Below, piece after piece: positions 1-7,967 of a DNA stretch of 64,000 nucleotides; positions within the stretch are counted from its first letter, which is position 1; every line of letters begins with the position of its first letter. The notes beneath the pieces are model-generated. The model was not told the DNA's origin. It was given only the letters and a program-made list of their open reading frames with translations, and ran no database searches. The stretch comes from Saprospiraceae bacterium (GTDB lineage: Bacteria; Bacteroidota; Bacteroidia; Chitinophagales; Saprospiraceae), in NCBI GenBank assembly GCA_016710265.1, contig JADJJL010000006.1:496001-560000 (forward strand). Direction: 5' to 3'. Position numbers and translations under genes: made by a program.

Positions 1-461
1 GCAGATCTCATGGTACCTGGCAATAAATAACTAGTTGGTGTCCACCATTTTTTTCCATCATAAAATATTAAATTGGCGAAAGAGGCATCAGTAATAAAAT
101 TATTTTTAAGCATTATAATTTCTTCATTCGGCTTGAGATTTCGTTTATAATGCTCGATCAACTGCCGATCGGTAAATTTGAAATTATAATTTAATTCATT
201 GGAATGAATCAGAATAAAATTTTCAAATTTTTGGGCTTCGTATCTTTGGAATTGACAGAGTTGATGGTCGTAATGGTAGGATATTTTTAGTTTATAATGG
301 CCTTGTTCCGGCAACTCCATTTTAGATAAAAACTCTTTCAACTGGAGCACTTTTTTATTCGGATAAAATTTATAAAATGTGCGATCCACCCTGTGTTGGT
401 GCTCTTCCAGATTTTCAATCCGTGCCTTTCGCAGACTGATGGATTCAAAAAATGGGAACAT
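1..461 (-). CDS. pabC: Aminodeoxychorismate lyase-like class IV aminotransferase (partial)
   Basis: The reading frame opens with ATG at 461 and runs off the window edge, leaving about 153 residues. The fragment has the class IV PLP-fold landmarks TDASFANL, then a W-x-TP stretch and LLPGTMR, as in 4-amino-4-deoxychorismate lyase and branched-chain aminotransferase relatives. The start overlaps the 3' end of pabB by 17 bases, so the two are probably translated together. The pairing with pabB makes PabC, which releases p-aminobenzoate and pyruvate from aminodeoxychorismate, the best reading. The C-terminal half and any length comparison are outside the window, so another class IV enzyme cannot be fully excluded. 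Confidence 0.8.
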   Translation of the reverse strand, partial: MFPFFESISLRKARIENLEEHQHRVDRTFYKFYPNKKVLQLKEFLSKMELPEQGHYKLKISYHYDHQLCQFQRYEAQKFENFILIHSNELNYNFKFTDRQLIEHYKRNLKPNEEIIMLKNNFITDASFANLIFYDGKKWWTPTSYLLPGTMRS

Positions 462-1422
462 ATATTTTATTGATCATTTCCTGGTATTCTTTTTGGGGTT
501 CGGAGTCAAATGTTATTCCTCCTCCGGATTTAAAAACCAATTTGTTGTCTATTTTTTCAATAAAGCGAATCATCACTGCCACTTCGAGCGAATTTTTAGA
601 ACCAACGCCAAACACCCCGGTGTAAAAGCCTCTTTGATGATTTTCAATTTGCTCTATGATTTCAAGCGTTTTTTTCTTGGGCGCTCCGGTGACTGATCCG
701 GCAGGCAACATCCGATCTAACAAAGCACCAAAATCATTTTCAAATTCAGGTCTAAGGGTTCCTTGTATTTGACTACTCATTTGTAATAATTCTCCATCAT
801 GGGTTTTTATTCTGTCTATATATTTAAATCTGCTGACAGACACATCTCGCGCCACGATGTGCAGATCATTGCGCAATAAATCGATGATGGTATAATGCTC
901 TGCGTCTTCTTTGCTGTCTTGAATAAGAATATTTTCTGCATTGGGCACAGCAGCATTGATCGTACCTTTCATGGGGAAAGTAAAAATATCCGTGCCATCA
1001 ATTTTTATAAAACATTCCGGAGAAAATACGACAAATCGATCCTTGACCCAAAGTTTGTATTTGGCGTGTGCAATTTGAAATAATTCCGGTAGATCTAAAT
1101 CTGTTTCTAATTCTGAACTGCATGTGAGATTGGTCAAATAACTGTTCCCATTTTCAATTTCATTTTGGAGTTTAGTGAACATACTATAATATTCACCAAA
1201 ACTAATGGGTTTTGATTTTAATTGAATCTTTTGATCCGATCTATTGGGAGCAAGATTTTGCCCATGAATGCTATATTGAATTTGGGCGGGGTCTAAACTC
1301 GAAATCGCGGAACAAAATCCTTCTGTTTTATTAAAATTGAGAATAAATAAAAAGGGGATGTCCTTGTTTTGAAAATCGCTGATATTCTGAATGGTTTGTC
1401 GGTAAGTCTGGAAGAAAGGCAT
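445..1422 (-). CDS. pabB: Aminodeoxychorismate synthase component I
   Basis: This 325-residue chorismate-binding enzyme makes 4-amino-4-deoxychorismate from chorismate using ammonia from PabA, for folate. Visible family landmarks are PMKGT near residues 150-154, DLLRNDL, the PAGSVTGAPKKK block and the C-terminal GGGITFDSEPQKEY. The lysine in PMKGT is the residue that marks PabB; anthranilate synthase TrpE has alanine there, so PabB is favoured over TrpE. It is shorter than proteobacterial PabB because the N-terminal region is reduced, as in many Bacteroidota. It overlaps pabC by 17 bases and diverges from pabA across 42 bases. A TAATTTTG box ends only five bases before the ATG, suggesting a leaderless or nearly leaderless transcript. 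Confidence 0.92.
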   Translation of the reverse strand: MPFFQTYRQTIQNISDFQNKDIPFLFILNFNKTEGFCSAISSLDPAQIQYSIHGQNLAPNRSDQKIQLKSKPISFGEYYSMFTKLQNEIENGNSYLTNLTCSSELETDLDLPELFQIAHAKYKLWVKDRFVVFSPECFIKIDGTDIFTFPMKGTINAAVPNAENILIQDSKEDAEHYTIIDLLRNDLHIVARDVSVSRFKYIDRIKTHDGELLQMSSQIQGTLRPEFENDFGALLDRMLPAGSVTGAPKKKTLEIIEQIENHQRGFYTGVFGVGSKNSLEVAVMIRFIEKIDNKLVFKSGGGITFDSEPQKEYQEMINKIYVPIF

Positions 1423-1426
1423 TCGG

Positions 1427-1434
1427 CAAAATTA
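1427..1434 (-). promoter_or_regulatory. -7 box TAATTTTG for pabB
   Basis: Exact match on the minus strand to the Bacteroidota -7 consensus TAnnTTTG. Transcription would start at or within a base or two of the pabB ATG at 1422. Confidence 0.45.
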
Positions 1435-1464
1435 GTTAATTTTACCCTTGCAAAATAGATTCTA

Positions 1465-2043
1465 TTGGAGAACAGACCGATTGTTATTATTGACCACGAT
1501 GATTCATTCACGCATAATTTAGTGGGCTTGGTAGAATCGGCTGGTGGGACTGCCGTGGTCATTTCCTACCACCAAATCTCAAATTTTGATTTTTCCGATT
1601 ATCAAAAAATTATTCTTTCACCAGGACCCGGTGTACCCAACGATTATCCTTTGACTTTCAATTGGATAGCAACATATCACCCACATAAAACTATTTTGGG
1701 TATCTGTCTCGGACATCAAATATTGGCCAATTATTTTGGATTGGAATTACTGCATCAGAGTAGGGTTGTGCACGGCAAGCGAAAGATCTGCATTCAAACG
1801 CATGCTTCAGAGCATTCAATTTTAAAGAATTTGCCGGAAAGCTTTAAGGTAGGCCTTTACCACAGTTGGTTTATTGCAGAACCTGGTACAAACCATCAGA
1901 TGAAATGTACTTGCAGATCTGAAGATGGACAAATTATGGGATTGGTGCATCAAAACCTGCCCATTGAGTGTTTTCAATTTCACCCTGAGTCATACATGAC
2001 AGAATTTGGTCTGGAAATGATGAAAAATTGGCTGAATCAATGA
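1465..2043 (+). CDS. pabA: Aminodeoxychorismate/anthranilate synthase glutamine amidotransferase
   Basis: A class I glutamine amidotransferase of 192 residues that supplies ammonia to the chorismate-using partner. The triad is visible: Cys81 in GICLGHQ, and His173 and Glu175 in FQFHPES; the oxyanion-loop PGPG is at about 53-56. The start is TTG at 1465, because an in-frame TAG sits at 1456-1458 and the conserved strand PIVIIDHDDSF begins within a few residues, leaving no ATG. It diverges from pabB, supporting the PabA role, although such proteins can also serve TrpE. Its TGA stop overlaps the ATG of the next gene (ATGA), so the downstream envelope genes are probably co-translated with it. Confidence 0.9.
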   Translation: MENRPIVIIDHDDSFTHNLVGLVESAGGTAVVISYHQISNFDFSDYQKIILSPGPGVPNDYPLTFNWIATYHPHKTILGICLGHQILANYFGLELLHQSRVVHGKRKICIQTHASEHSILKNLPESFKVGLYHSWFIAEPGTNHQMKCTCRSEDGQIMGLVHQNLPIECFQFHPESYMTEFGLEMMKNWLNQ

Positions 2044-4517
2044 ATTTAAAAATAGTACTCATTCTTGTTTTAAATTGCTATTTGACCCTGTTAGATGGTC
2101 AAATAATTGGAACGATCAAGGGTCAGGATGCAGAAATTTTGCCTTTCGCCAGTATTTACCTAAAGAATGGCTCTAGAGGAACTACCTCCAACATTGATGG
2201 AAAATATGAGTTGATGCTACCTGCCGGACAATATCAAATTGTATTTCAATACACCGGTTATGCCAAGCACATCCATGTGGTTGAATATGATGGAATTAAA
2301 TTGCAATTGGACATTCAGTTGGTTCCATTGATTCATGAATTGCAAGAAGTGGTGTTTAGCTCCAAGCGAGAGGATCCCGCATACGATATCATTCGGGCTG
2401 CCATCAAAAATCGCAAAAAGTACGAATTCCATCACAAGAACTATGAATGCAATTCTTATTCGAAAGGCATGTTTAAGGTACTGGATGCGCCTGAAAAAAT
2501 ATTTGGAACGCCGCTGGGTAATATGAACGGGAACTTAGATTCTAATCGGCAAGGTATCTTGTATTTGTCAGAAGCGGTAACCCATTTAGAGTTTAACCCA
2601 CCGGATGTATTCCATGAAAAAATGATCGCTTCCAAAGTCGCCGGTTCTGACAATGGATTTTCGATCAATTGGGCTTCTGCCATCAGCCTTAATTTATACA
2701 ACAACATTTCCAGTTTTGGGACCGGAGTAATTTCTCCCATTGCCGATTATGCGCTCAATCATTATAAATACAGACTTGAAGGAGAGTTTAAAGATTCTGA
2801 TGGATATACTTATTATAAAATCAAATTAATCCCAAAATTTGAATACGATGCGGTTTGGCAAGGCCATGTTTATATTACTGATAAAGAGTTTAGCATTTAT
2901 GGTTTTGAAGGATTTGTGAGAGGGAAACAAGTGAAGCAGGAGTTTTTTGATACCATCTTCTTAAGACAGGAGTTTATTCCATTGCCGGAAGAAAACACTC
3001 GAAAAATTCAAACGCAACATTACAAGGTCACAGGGCAGTTTTTTGGGATCAAAATTCTGGGAAGCTTTAGCCTTACATTTTCAGATTATATTTTTGGCGG
3101 GGAGCCTGCACAGAAAAGAAAAGCAGAGGTATTTGAAGTTCTACCCGGGGCGAATACTAAAATGCTCAATTATTGGGATTCGGTCAGAACCATTCCATTG
3201 ACCACGGAAGAGATGAGCAATTACCATGTAAAGGACAGCATCAAGCTTTATAAATCCACTCCGGCATATAAGGACAGCATGGACCAAATTAGAAATCAAT
3301 TCAAACCCATTAATTTTTTGACGGGTTACAATTATTCCATAGCCAAAAGAAATTTTAACTTTAGATCCAACAGTATATTGGAAATGGTCTCATTTAATCC
3401 TGTGCAAGGTTTGGTGGTGTATCCGGAATTTAATTTTACCAAATATCTGGATCGTTATTTTGGTTTTCATCGATTTACCTGGACCCTCAATACAAATTAT
3501 GGATTTTCGGAAAATAGATTTAGAATGATGGGCCGTATGGCTTATCACTTTGACAATGTGAGAAAATCTGTGATCTCATTGTCTGGAGGAACTAAAATTT
3601 CTGAATTTCACAACATTGATGAGATCAATCGCAATTTTAATACTTTATACAGTTTGTACTTCAAACAAAATTATTTGAAATTATACGATGAAAAATCGGT
3701 TTCTCTAAATTACTCCACCGATTTAAACTACGATCAAAGGATTACTCTGTCTTCAGGATTTTATCAACGAAAGGATCTTTTTAATCAAACGAATTATAGT
3801 TTGGCATTTTATAATAAAAATTATGAACCCAACCAATCGGTTAATTCCAATGATAGCGCCTTATTTATCCAATCTCCCAATGTATGGAAAACAGGAATAA
3901 GATGGCGCCTTCAACCAGAGACCAAGGTGTGGAAAACACCGGAAGGAGTTGAGAAAATTGGGAGCGTCTGGCCTTATTTAATCTTACAACTCCAAAGTTT
4001 GTATTATCCGGATCGTACTGTGGGATTGGGTGTTTTTAGTGCCAATGTCGGATATACGATAGAGAAAACCCGTGCCGGTGAAATGGAATTTTATGCAAAC
4101 TTCAAAACCAAAATAGGTAAACATGTTTTGGATATTCCGGATCGATTTTATACCAATGCCATACCTTTTAATTTTTATCTGGTTCCAAACTCTACCAATT
4201 TTTCTTTGGGTCTAAATCCTTATCAAATTGTGGGGAATAGACAACTTTTAGAACTGGGTTTTGCATGGAATTTAAAGGGCTATTTTTTAGATCGAATTCC
4301 ATTGGTCAATAGATTGAGATGGGAAGAATTGCTTCGATTCCATTCTGTCATGGATGGTCAAAGTGGAGTTTATTCAGAAATTTCTTTTGGATTTGGAAAC
4401 ATTGGATACAAGGTATTTAGATTGTTTCGCGTTGACTTTGTACAAACTTTTTTTTCCGATGAAGCCGGACCATTTTATTTTAAAGTGGGATTGTTTAATT
4501 TACTAAGCGCTGGATAA
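2040..4517 (+). CDS. DUF5686 outer-membrane protein with carboxypeptidase-regulatory-like domain
   Basis: A protein of 825 residues starting at the ATG that overlaps the pabA stop. It begins with a signal peptide (hydrophobic run ending at LLDGQ), followed at about residues 20-110 by a CarboxypepD_reg-like beta-sandwich (IIGTIKGQDAEILPFASIYL, later QYTGY). The remainder resembles DUF5686, a Bacteroidota family predicted to form an outer-membrane barrel, with many alternating aromatic strands and a C-terminal stretch ending in a barrel-like strand. The function of DUF5686 is not established. The stop TAA overlaps the next ATG by one base (TAATG), so this gene, pabA and the following PorE-like gene form a tightly coupled set. 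Confidence 0.85.
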   Translation: MNLKIVLILVLNCYLTLLDGQIIGTIKGQDAEILPFASIYLKNGSRGTTSNIDGKYELMLPAGQYQIVFQYTGYAKHIHVVEYDGIKLQLDIQLVPLIHELQEVVFSSKREDPAYDIIRAAIKNRKKYEFHHKNYECNSYSKGMFKVLDAPEKIFGTPLGNMNGNLDSNRQGILYLSEAVTHLEFNPPDVFHEKMIASKVAGSDNGFSINWASAISLNLYNNISSFGTGVISPIADYALNHYKYRLEGEFKDSDGYTYYKIKLIPKFEYDAVWQGHVYITDKEFSIYGFEGFVRGKQVKQEFFDTIFLRQEFIPLPEENTRKIQTQHYKVTGQFFGIKILGSFSLTFSDYIFGGEPAQKRKAEVFEVLPGANTKMLNYWDSVRTIPLTTEEMSNYHVKDSIKLYKSTPAYKDSMDQIRNQFKPINFLTGYNYSIAKRNFNFRSNSILEMVSFNPVQGLVVYPEFNFTKYLDRYFGFHRFTWTLNTNYGFSENRFRMMGRMAYHFDNVRKSVISLSGGTKISEFHNIDEINRNFNTLYSLYFKQNYLKLYDEKSVSLNYSTDLNYDQRITLSSGFYQRKDLFNQTNYSLAFYNKNYEPNQSVNSNDSALFIQSPNVWKTGIRWRLQPETKVWKTPEGVEKIGSVWPYLILQLQSLYYPDRTVGLGVFSANVGYTIEKTRAGEMEFYANFKTKIGKHVLDIPDRFYTNAIPFNFYLVPNSTNFSLGLNPYQIVGNRQLLELGFAWNLKGYFLDRIPLVNRLRWEELLRFHSVMDGQSGVYSEISFGFGNIGYKVFRLFRVDFVQTFFSDEAGPFYFKVGLFNLLSAG

Positions 4518-6259
4518 TGGGATTTAAAATAGAAAATTTGTACTTTTTAGTTGTGCTCTTTTTTTTGAGTGCATGCTTTGGTCCAAAGAAAGTGAGATCC
4601 GGTGAAGAAGCTTTTGAGTTTAAGCAATATTCAGTTGGAATACCTTTGTTTTTGGATGAATTTGAAGAAAGCAACAACCAAAGTGAAAAAGCCAAAATAT
4701 CCTTTCTATTGGGAGAATCGTATAGATTGATGGGGCAGTTTTCTAAAAGTATCAGTTGGTATAAAAAGAGTTATGACCTAGGTTATGGTTTTTCAGCGTT
4801 GGAAAAATACGCTTTTGCCCTTAAGTCCAATGAAGATTATGAAGACGCCATTCGCAATTTTATTTTACTGGCCGAAGAAAGTGGTTTGGCTTCGGTTTAT
4901 CGCAAAGAAATCAACATTTGTAAACTGGCCATAGACTGGAAAAAAAGAGGTCTTAGCTCCAATGAATTTAAAGTTGATCAATGGCTTGATGTCAATGAGA
5001 AAGGAGCCCATGATTTTGGTACCCAATTTCATCCAGATGGAAGTTTATATTTTTCCAGTGATCGGTTTGGGGCAAAAGGCAGTGAAAAATATGCCTGGAG
5101 TGGTCATTTTTATTTTGACATTTATCAGTATAGTCCAATTGAAAAAAAATTAATTGCTGTGAATGATGATATAAATACCATTCATCATGAAGGAAGTGTA
5201 GCCTTTGATAAAACAGGAGAAAACATCTATTTTGTTAGATGCGAACCGCGCGAATTGGAGGATTCTTATTGTGATATTTTTAAATACAATTTGAAGCAGA
5301 ATGGAGAAACAGAAATGATTTTTTTGGGTGAAGAACTGTGTAACAATGTTCACCCTGCTTTGCATCCATCCGATACTATCCTAGTATTTAGTTCTGACAG
5401 GAAATTGGGTGAAGGAATGTATGATTTATACTACAGTGTTTTTAGAAATGGAGAATGGACCAATCCCATCAATCTAGGGGCAGGGATTAATACCACGGGC
5501 AATGAAAAATTTCCGGTTTGGAACAAGGATACGCTGTATTTTTCTTCTGATCAACTTGCAGGAATGGGTGGTCTGGATATCTTTAAAACCTGGATTCAGC
5601 CTTCGGGCCAATGGGTCTCTCCACAAAGACTTCCATATCCTATCAACAGCGGAGCAGACGACTATTCCATTTCATTTGATCCACTTTTTTTAAAGAACGA
5701 CCATACCTTAAACTCAGGTGTTTTTTGCAGCAACCGCATACAACAAGATGGAGACAAAATTTTTAGGTTTTATGAGATGAAACCAAAAAAGGATACCATT
5801 CAAAAGCCTGTCAGTAAGGGAAAAATATATGTATATCTCAATGTTTTGTTTTATGCCAAAGAGTCTTACTATCAACCTAATTCAGACATTAGATTAGATT
5901 CTGTTTATACCATTTTGTTGGAAGACAGTTCGTTGTTATTTTCAGAAAATAAGCAATTTATAATTCGAGAAGTAGAAATGGGAAAAGCCTACTCCTTTAG
6001 ATTTAGTAGAAAAGGATATTGGCCTCTGGAATTGGAATATGAAATACCTGCATTTAATTTCAGTCCAACCAAAGATTCAACAGTGACATTGGCCTGGCCG
6101 GTTCGCTTGATCCCGGTGGAATTTGATAAAGCATTTGTACTTGAAGATGTGTTCTTTGATTTTGACAAATGGGATTTAAGAAATGAAGCTGAAAAATCAT
6201 TACTGTCCATGATTCGTTTTCTAAAATCCAATCCAAATCTTAAAATAAAAATTCAATAG
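4517..6259 (+). CDS. PorE-like lipoprotein (TPR, PD40 propeller, CRD-like, OmpA), cut by in-frame TAG
   Basis: A lipoprotein with lipobox LSAC near residues 18-21 and 580 residues before a TAG. Domains in order: TPR-like helices at about 30-120; a PD40/TolB-like propeller at about 160-410 with repeated YFSSD and LVFSSDR strands; a beta-sandwich at about 435-530; then the start of an OmpA-type peptidoglycan-binding domain (DVFFDFDKWDLRNEAEKSL). This order matches PorE of the type IX secretion system. The TAG at 6257-6259 falls just before the conserved HTD of the OmpA domain, and the same frame continues to 6478 with the rest of the domain. The truncated product should lack peptidoglycan binding. 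A sequencing error, a recent nonsense mutation or stop readthrough are all possible. Confidence 0.82.
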   Translation: MGFKIENLYFLVVLFFLSACFGPKKVRSGEEAFEFKQYSVGIPLFLDEFEESNNQSEKAKISFLLGESYRLMGQFSKSISWYKKSYDLGYGFSALEKYAFALKSNEDYEDAIRNFILLAEESGLASVYRKEINICKLAIDWKKRGLSSNEFKVDQWLDVNEKGAHDFGTQFHPDGSLYFSSDRFGAKGSEKYAWSGHFYFDIYQYSPIEKKLIAVNDDINTIHHEGSVAFDKTGENIYFVRCEPRELEDSYCDIFKYNLKQNGETEMIFLGEELCNNVHPALHPSDTILVFSSDRKLGEGMYDLYYSVFRNGEWTNPINLGAGINTTGNEKFPVWNKDTLYFSSDQLAGMGGLDIFKTWIQPSGQWVSPQRLPYPINSGADDYSISFDPLFLKNDHTLNSGVFCSNRIQQDGDKIFRFYEMKPKKDTIQKPVSKGKIYVYLNVLFYAKESYYQPNSDIRLDSVYTILLEDSSLLFSENKQFIIREVEMGKAYSFRFSRKGYWPLELEYEIPAFNFSPTKDSTVTLAWPVRLIPVEFDKAFVLEDVFFDFDKWDLRNEAEKSLLSMIRFLKSNPNLKIKIQ

Positions 6260-6478
6260 CACACCGATTGTAGGGGAGAGCTTAAATATAATTTGGACCT
6301 TAGTGAAAAGCGTGCTAAATCCATCGTTGATTTTTTAATCAAAGAAGGTATCCAAGCAGATCGTTGTATTTCTGAAGGGATGGGAGAATCTGCCTTAGCC
6401 ATCAAATGCGTTTGTGAACAATGTACAGAAGACCAACATCAAGCAAACCGAAGATCTACTTTTACGCTGATCCGTTAA
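6260..6478 (+). pseudogene. C-terminal OmpA-domain remainder of the PorE-like gene, after the in-frame TAG
   Basis: The 72 codons after the TAG are in the same frame as the preceding gene and encode the expected second half of an OmpA_C domain: HTDCRG, then LSEKRAKSIVDFLIKEGI, GMGE, and NRRSTFTLIR before a TAA stop. Read through, the full protein would be 653 residues. No start codon with a plausible ribosome site precedes this part, so it is not likely to be a gene on its own. Its last 17 bases overlap the convergent membrane-protein gene at 6462-7187. Confidence 0.8.
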
Positions 6479-7187
6479 TATGGCTGTACTTTTTCGCCCG
6501 ATAATGAATGGGTAGATAGTAAATGCAAAATAAGATCAGCATGACAATTTGCCCAGTGAGTAAATACCAGGGCCAGGGTCCCAACCAATCCAATAAACTA
6601 GGATTCTCAGGTTTGTGTACAGAATAAAAATAATTGCCTCCGGTTAGAAAATTGACCGTTAAGGAAAAAACAAGAAATAGATTAGCGCCGATCATGGCAT
6701 TTTTTAAATCTTTCGGATAGACCTTATACTCCAAGACAAAAAGTCCGTGAAGTACCAACATGACCAATCCACAGTGTTCCATCCAGTATCTAAAATATTC
6801 AGGATGCGGAAATTGATTTTGAAGATCCGGTGTTAAAATTGCTTGAAAAGTACCCACCAACACCCAAAAATAGAGTACTCCAAAAAACCATCTTTTTTTA
6901 TAAATGGCTTGTAAGGGATAGATCAAACAAAGAAAATTGCACAAATGGAATGGAAAGTCTTCGGTAGGGTCAAAAACACCTAAATAATAGCGATAAACTG
7001 GCTTAAAAAGCATCATAAAACAAAGTAGAACAGAAACAACAAATACAAACCTATGGTGGGTTTTAAGCTCCCATTGCTTCTTATTGCGGATGATCCACCA
7101 AGTGAAAATTCCAAATATAAATACTGGTAAAAAATGTTCGATACTAAATGGTACAAACAAATCGGACTTCAGCGCTGTAGGGGGCAT
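6462..7187 (-). CDS. YwaF/TIGR02206-family integral membrane protein
   Basis: A protein of 241 residues with about six or seven hydrophobic segments. Conserved-looking landmarks are FSIEHFLPVFIFG near the N-terminus, the central PFHLCNFLCLIYPL, and YFWVLVGTFQAILTP followed by EHCGLVMLVLHG, which fit the YwaF (TIGR02206, TMEM164-like) family of uncharacterised membrane proteins. The polar His, Asn, Gln and Glu residues inside the membrane segments may form an active or binding site, which is an inference. It is transcribed convergently to the PorE-like gene and overlaps its end by 17 bases. Confidence 0.75.
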   Translation of the reverse strand: MPPTALKSDLFVPFSIEHFLPVFIFGIFTWWIIRNKKQWELKTHHRFVFVVSVLLCFMMLFKPVYRYYLGVFDPTEDFPFHLCNFLCLIYPLQAIYKKRWFFGVLYFWVLVGTFQAILTPDLQNQFPHPEYFRYWMEHCGLVMLVLHGLFVLEYKVYPKDLKNAMIGANLFLVFSLTVNFLTGGNYFYSVHKPENPSLLDWLGPWPWYLLTGQIVMLILFCIYYLPIHYRAKKYSHINGSA

Positions 7188-7254
7188 GGTTTATTTTAGA
7201 AAGTGTAAAGTTAGGTTTTTTCTTGTTTTAACATACATTTAACCCAAGTACTCT

Positions 7255-7262
7255 TATTTTTG
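7255..7262 (+). promoter_or_regulatory. -7 box TATTTTTG for the LolA-like gene
   Basis: Exact TAnnTTTG match, 25 bases before the ATG at 7288. No clear -33 TTTG at the usual distance. Confidence 0.45.
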
Positions 7263-7287
7263 CAATTTAGCATTCGTCTAAGATCGT

Positions 7288-7917
7288 ATGAAATCAATCC
7301 ATTTATCCTTTGTATTATCTCTTGTTGTATTTTCACTATCGGCCAAAGCTGATCCGAAACTTGCTAAAATTTTAGCCAAAGTAGAAACTCAAATTTTACA
7401 AGCTAAAACCCTTAGCACGGAATTTGTCATTGAAACGACTCCTGCAGAGATGAAAAAAAAGAGCCAAAAAGGGAGTTTTCGTTCAAAAGCAAATAAGTAT
7501 ATTTTGATTTTGCCGGACCATGAAATTTATTATGATGGCAAAGACCAATACAGTTATTTGAAGGATCGCAAGGAAGTCCAAATCTCAAGTACCAAAGATG
7601 GAGACTTTCCTTTTCTACCTCAAAAAATGGCTGGGCTTTACAAGGGAGGGCAGTATGAATATATCCTTGAATCTCAAACGGCGGACCATTGGATTTTCGA
7701 TTTTAAACCGGTGGACAAAAAAGCGGAATTCTTTAAGGTGAAACTAAAGATCCTAAAGAAAAACCATCAAATGAAAGAAGTCCAGATTTTTGAAAAAAAC
7801 GGGGATCGACATTTGTTGACCTTCCAAAATATGGTTTTTAATACGCCCCTAGAAGATCAGCTTTTTAGCCTAAATACCAGTAAATTGCAAGGGGTGAGGG
7901 TAGAGGATTTGAGATAG
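7288..7917 (+). CDS. LolA-like outer-membrane lipoprotein carrier
   Basis: A periplasmic protein of 209 residues with a signal peptide ending near SAKA (about residue 21). The pattern fits the LolA fold used to ferry lipoproteins to the outer membrane: a helix, then QKGSFRSKANKYILILPDHEIYYDGKDQ-like strands, with a later DFKP and a C-terminal VRVEDLR in the place of the family's VxD(M/L)R ending. It stands alone, with no LolB or LolCDE neighbours. The length is normal for Bacteroidota LolA. Bacteroidota LolA paralogues are common, so the exact client set is unknown. Confidence 0.8.
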   Translation: MKSIHLSFVLSLVVFSLSAKADPKLAKILAKVETQILQAKTLSTEFVIETTPAEMKKKSQKGSFRSKANKYILILPDHEIYYDGKDQYSYLKDRKEVQISSTKDGDFPFLPQKMAGLYKGGQYEYILESQTADHWIFDFKPVDKKAEFFKVKLKILKKNHQMKEVQIFEKNGDRHLLTFQNMVFNTPLEDQLFSLNTSKLQGVRVEDLR

Positions 7918-7952
7918 TCCTAAAATCTTTAGGACGAATTGAGCAATAGTGA

Positions 7953-7960
7953 TACTTTTG
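7953..7960 (+). promoter_or_regulatory. -7 box TACTTTTG for the GH3-family gene
   Basis: Exact TAnnTTTG match ending seven bases before the ATG at 7968, predicting a very short 5' leader. Confidence 0.45.
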
Positions 7961-7967
7961 CTTTACA

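Noticed and set aside
6293..6478. Stand-alone gene for the OmpA C-terminal part
   Set aside because: It is the same frame as the preceding PorE-like gene and completes its domain; a separate start is not convincing.
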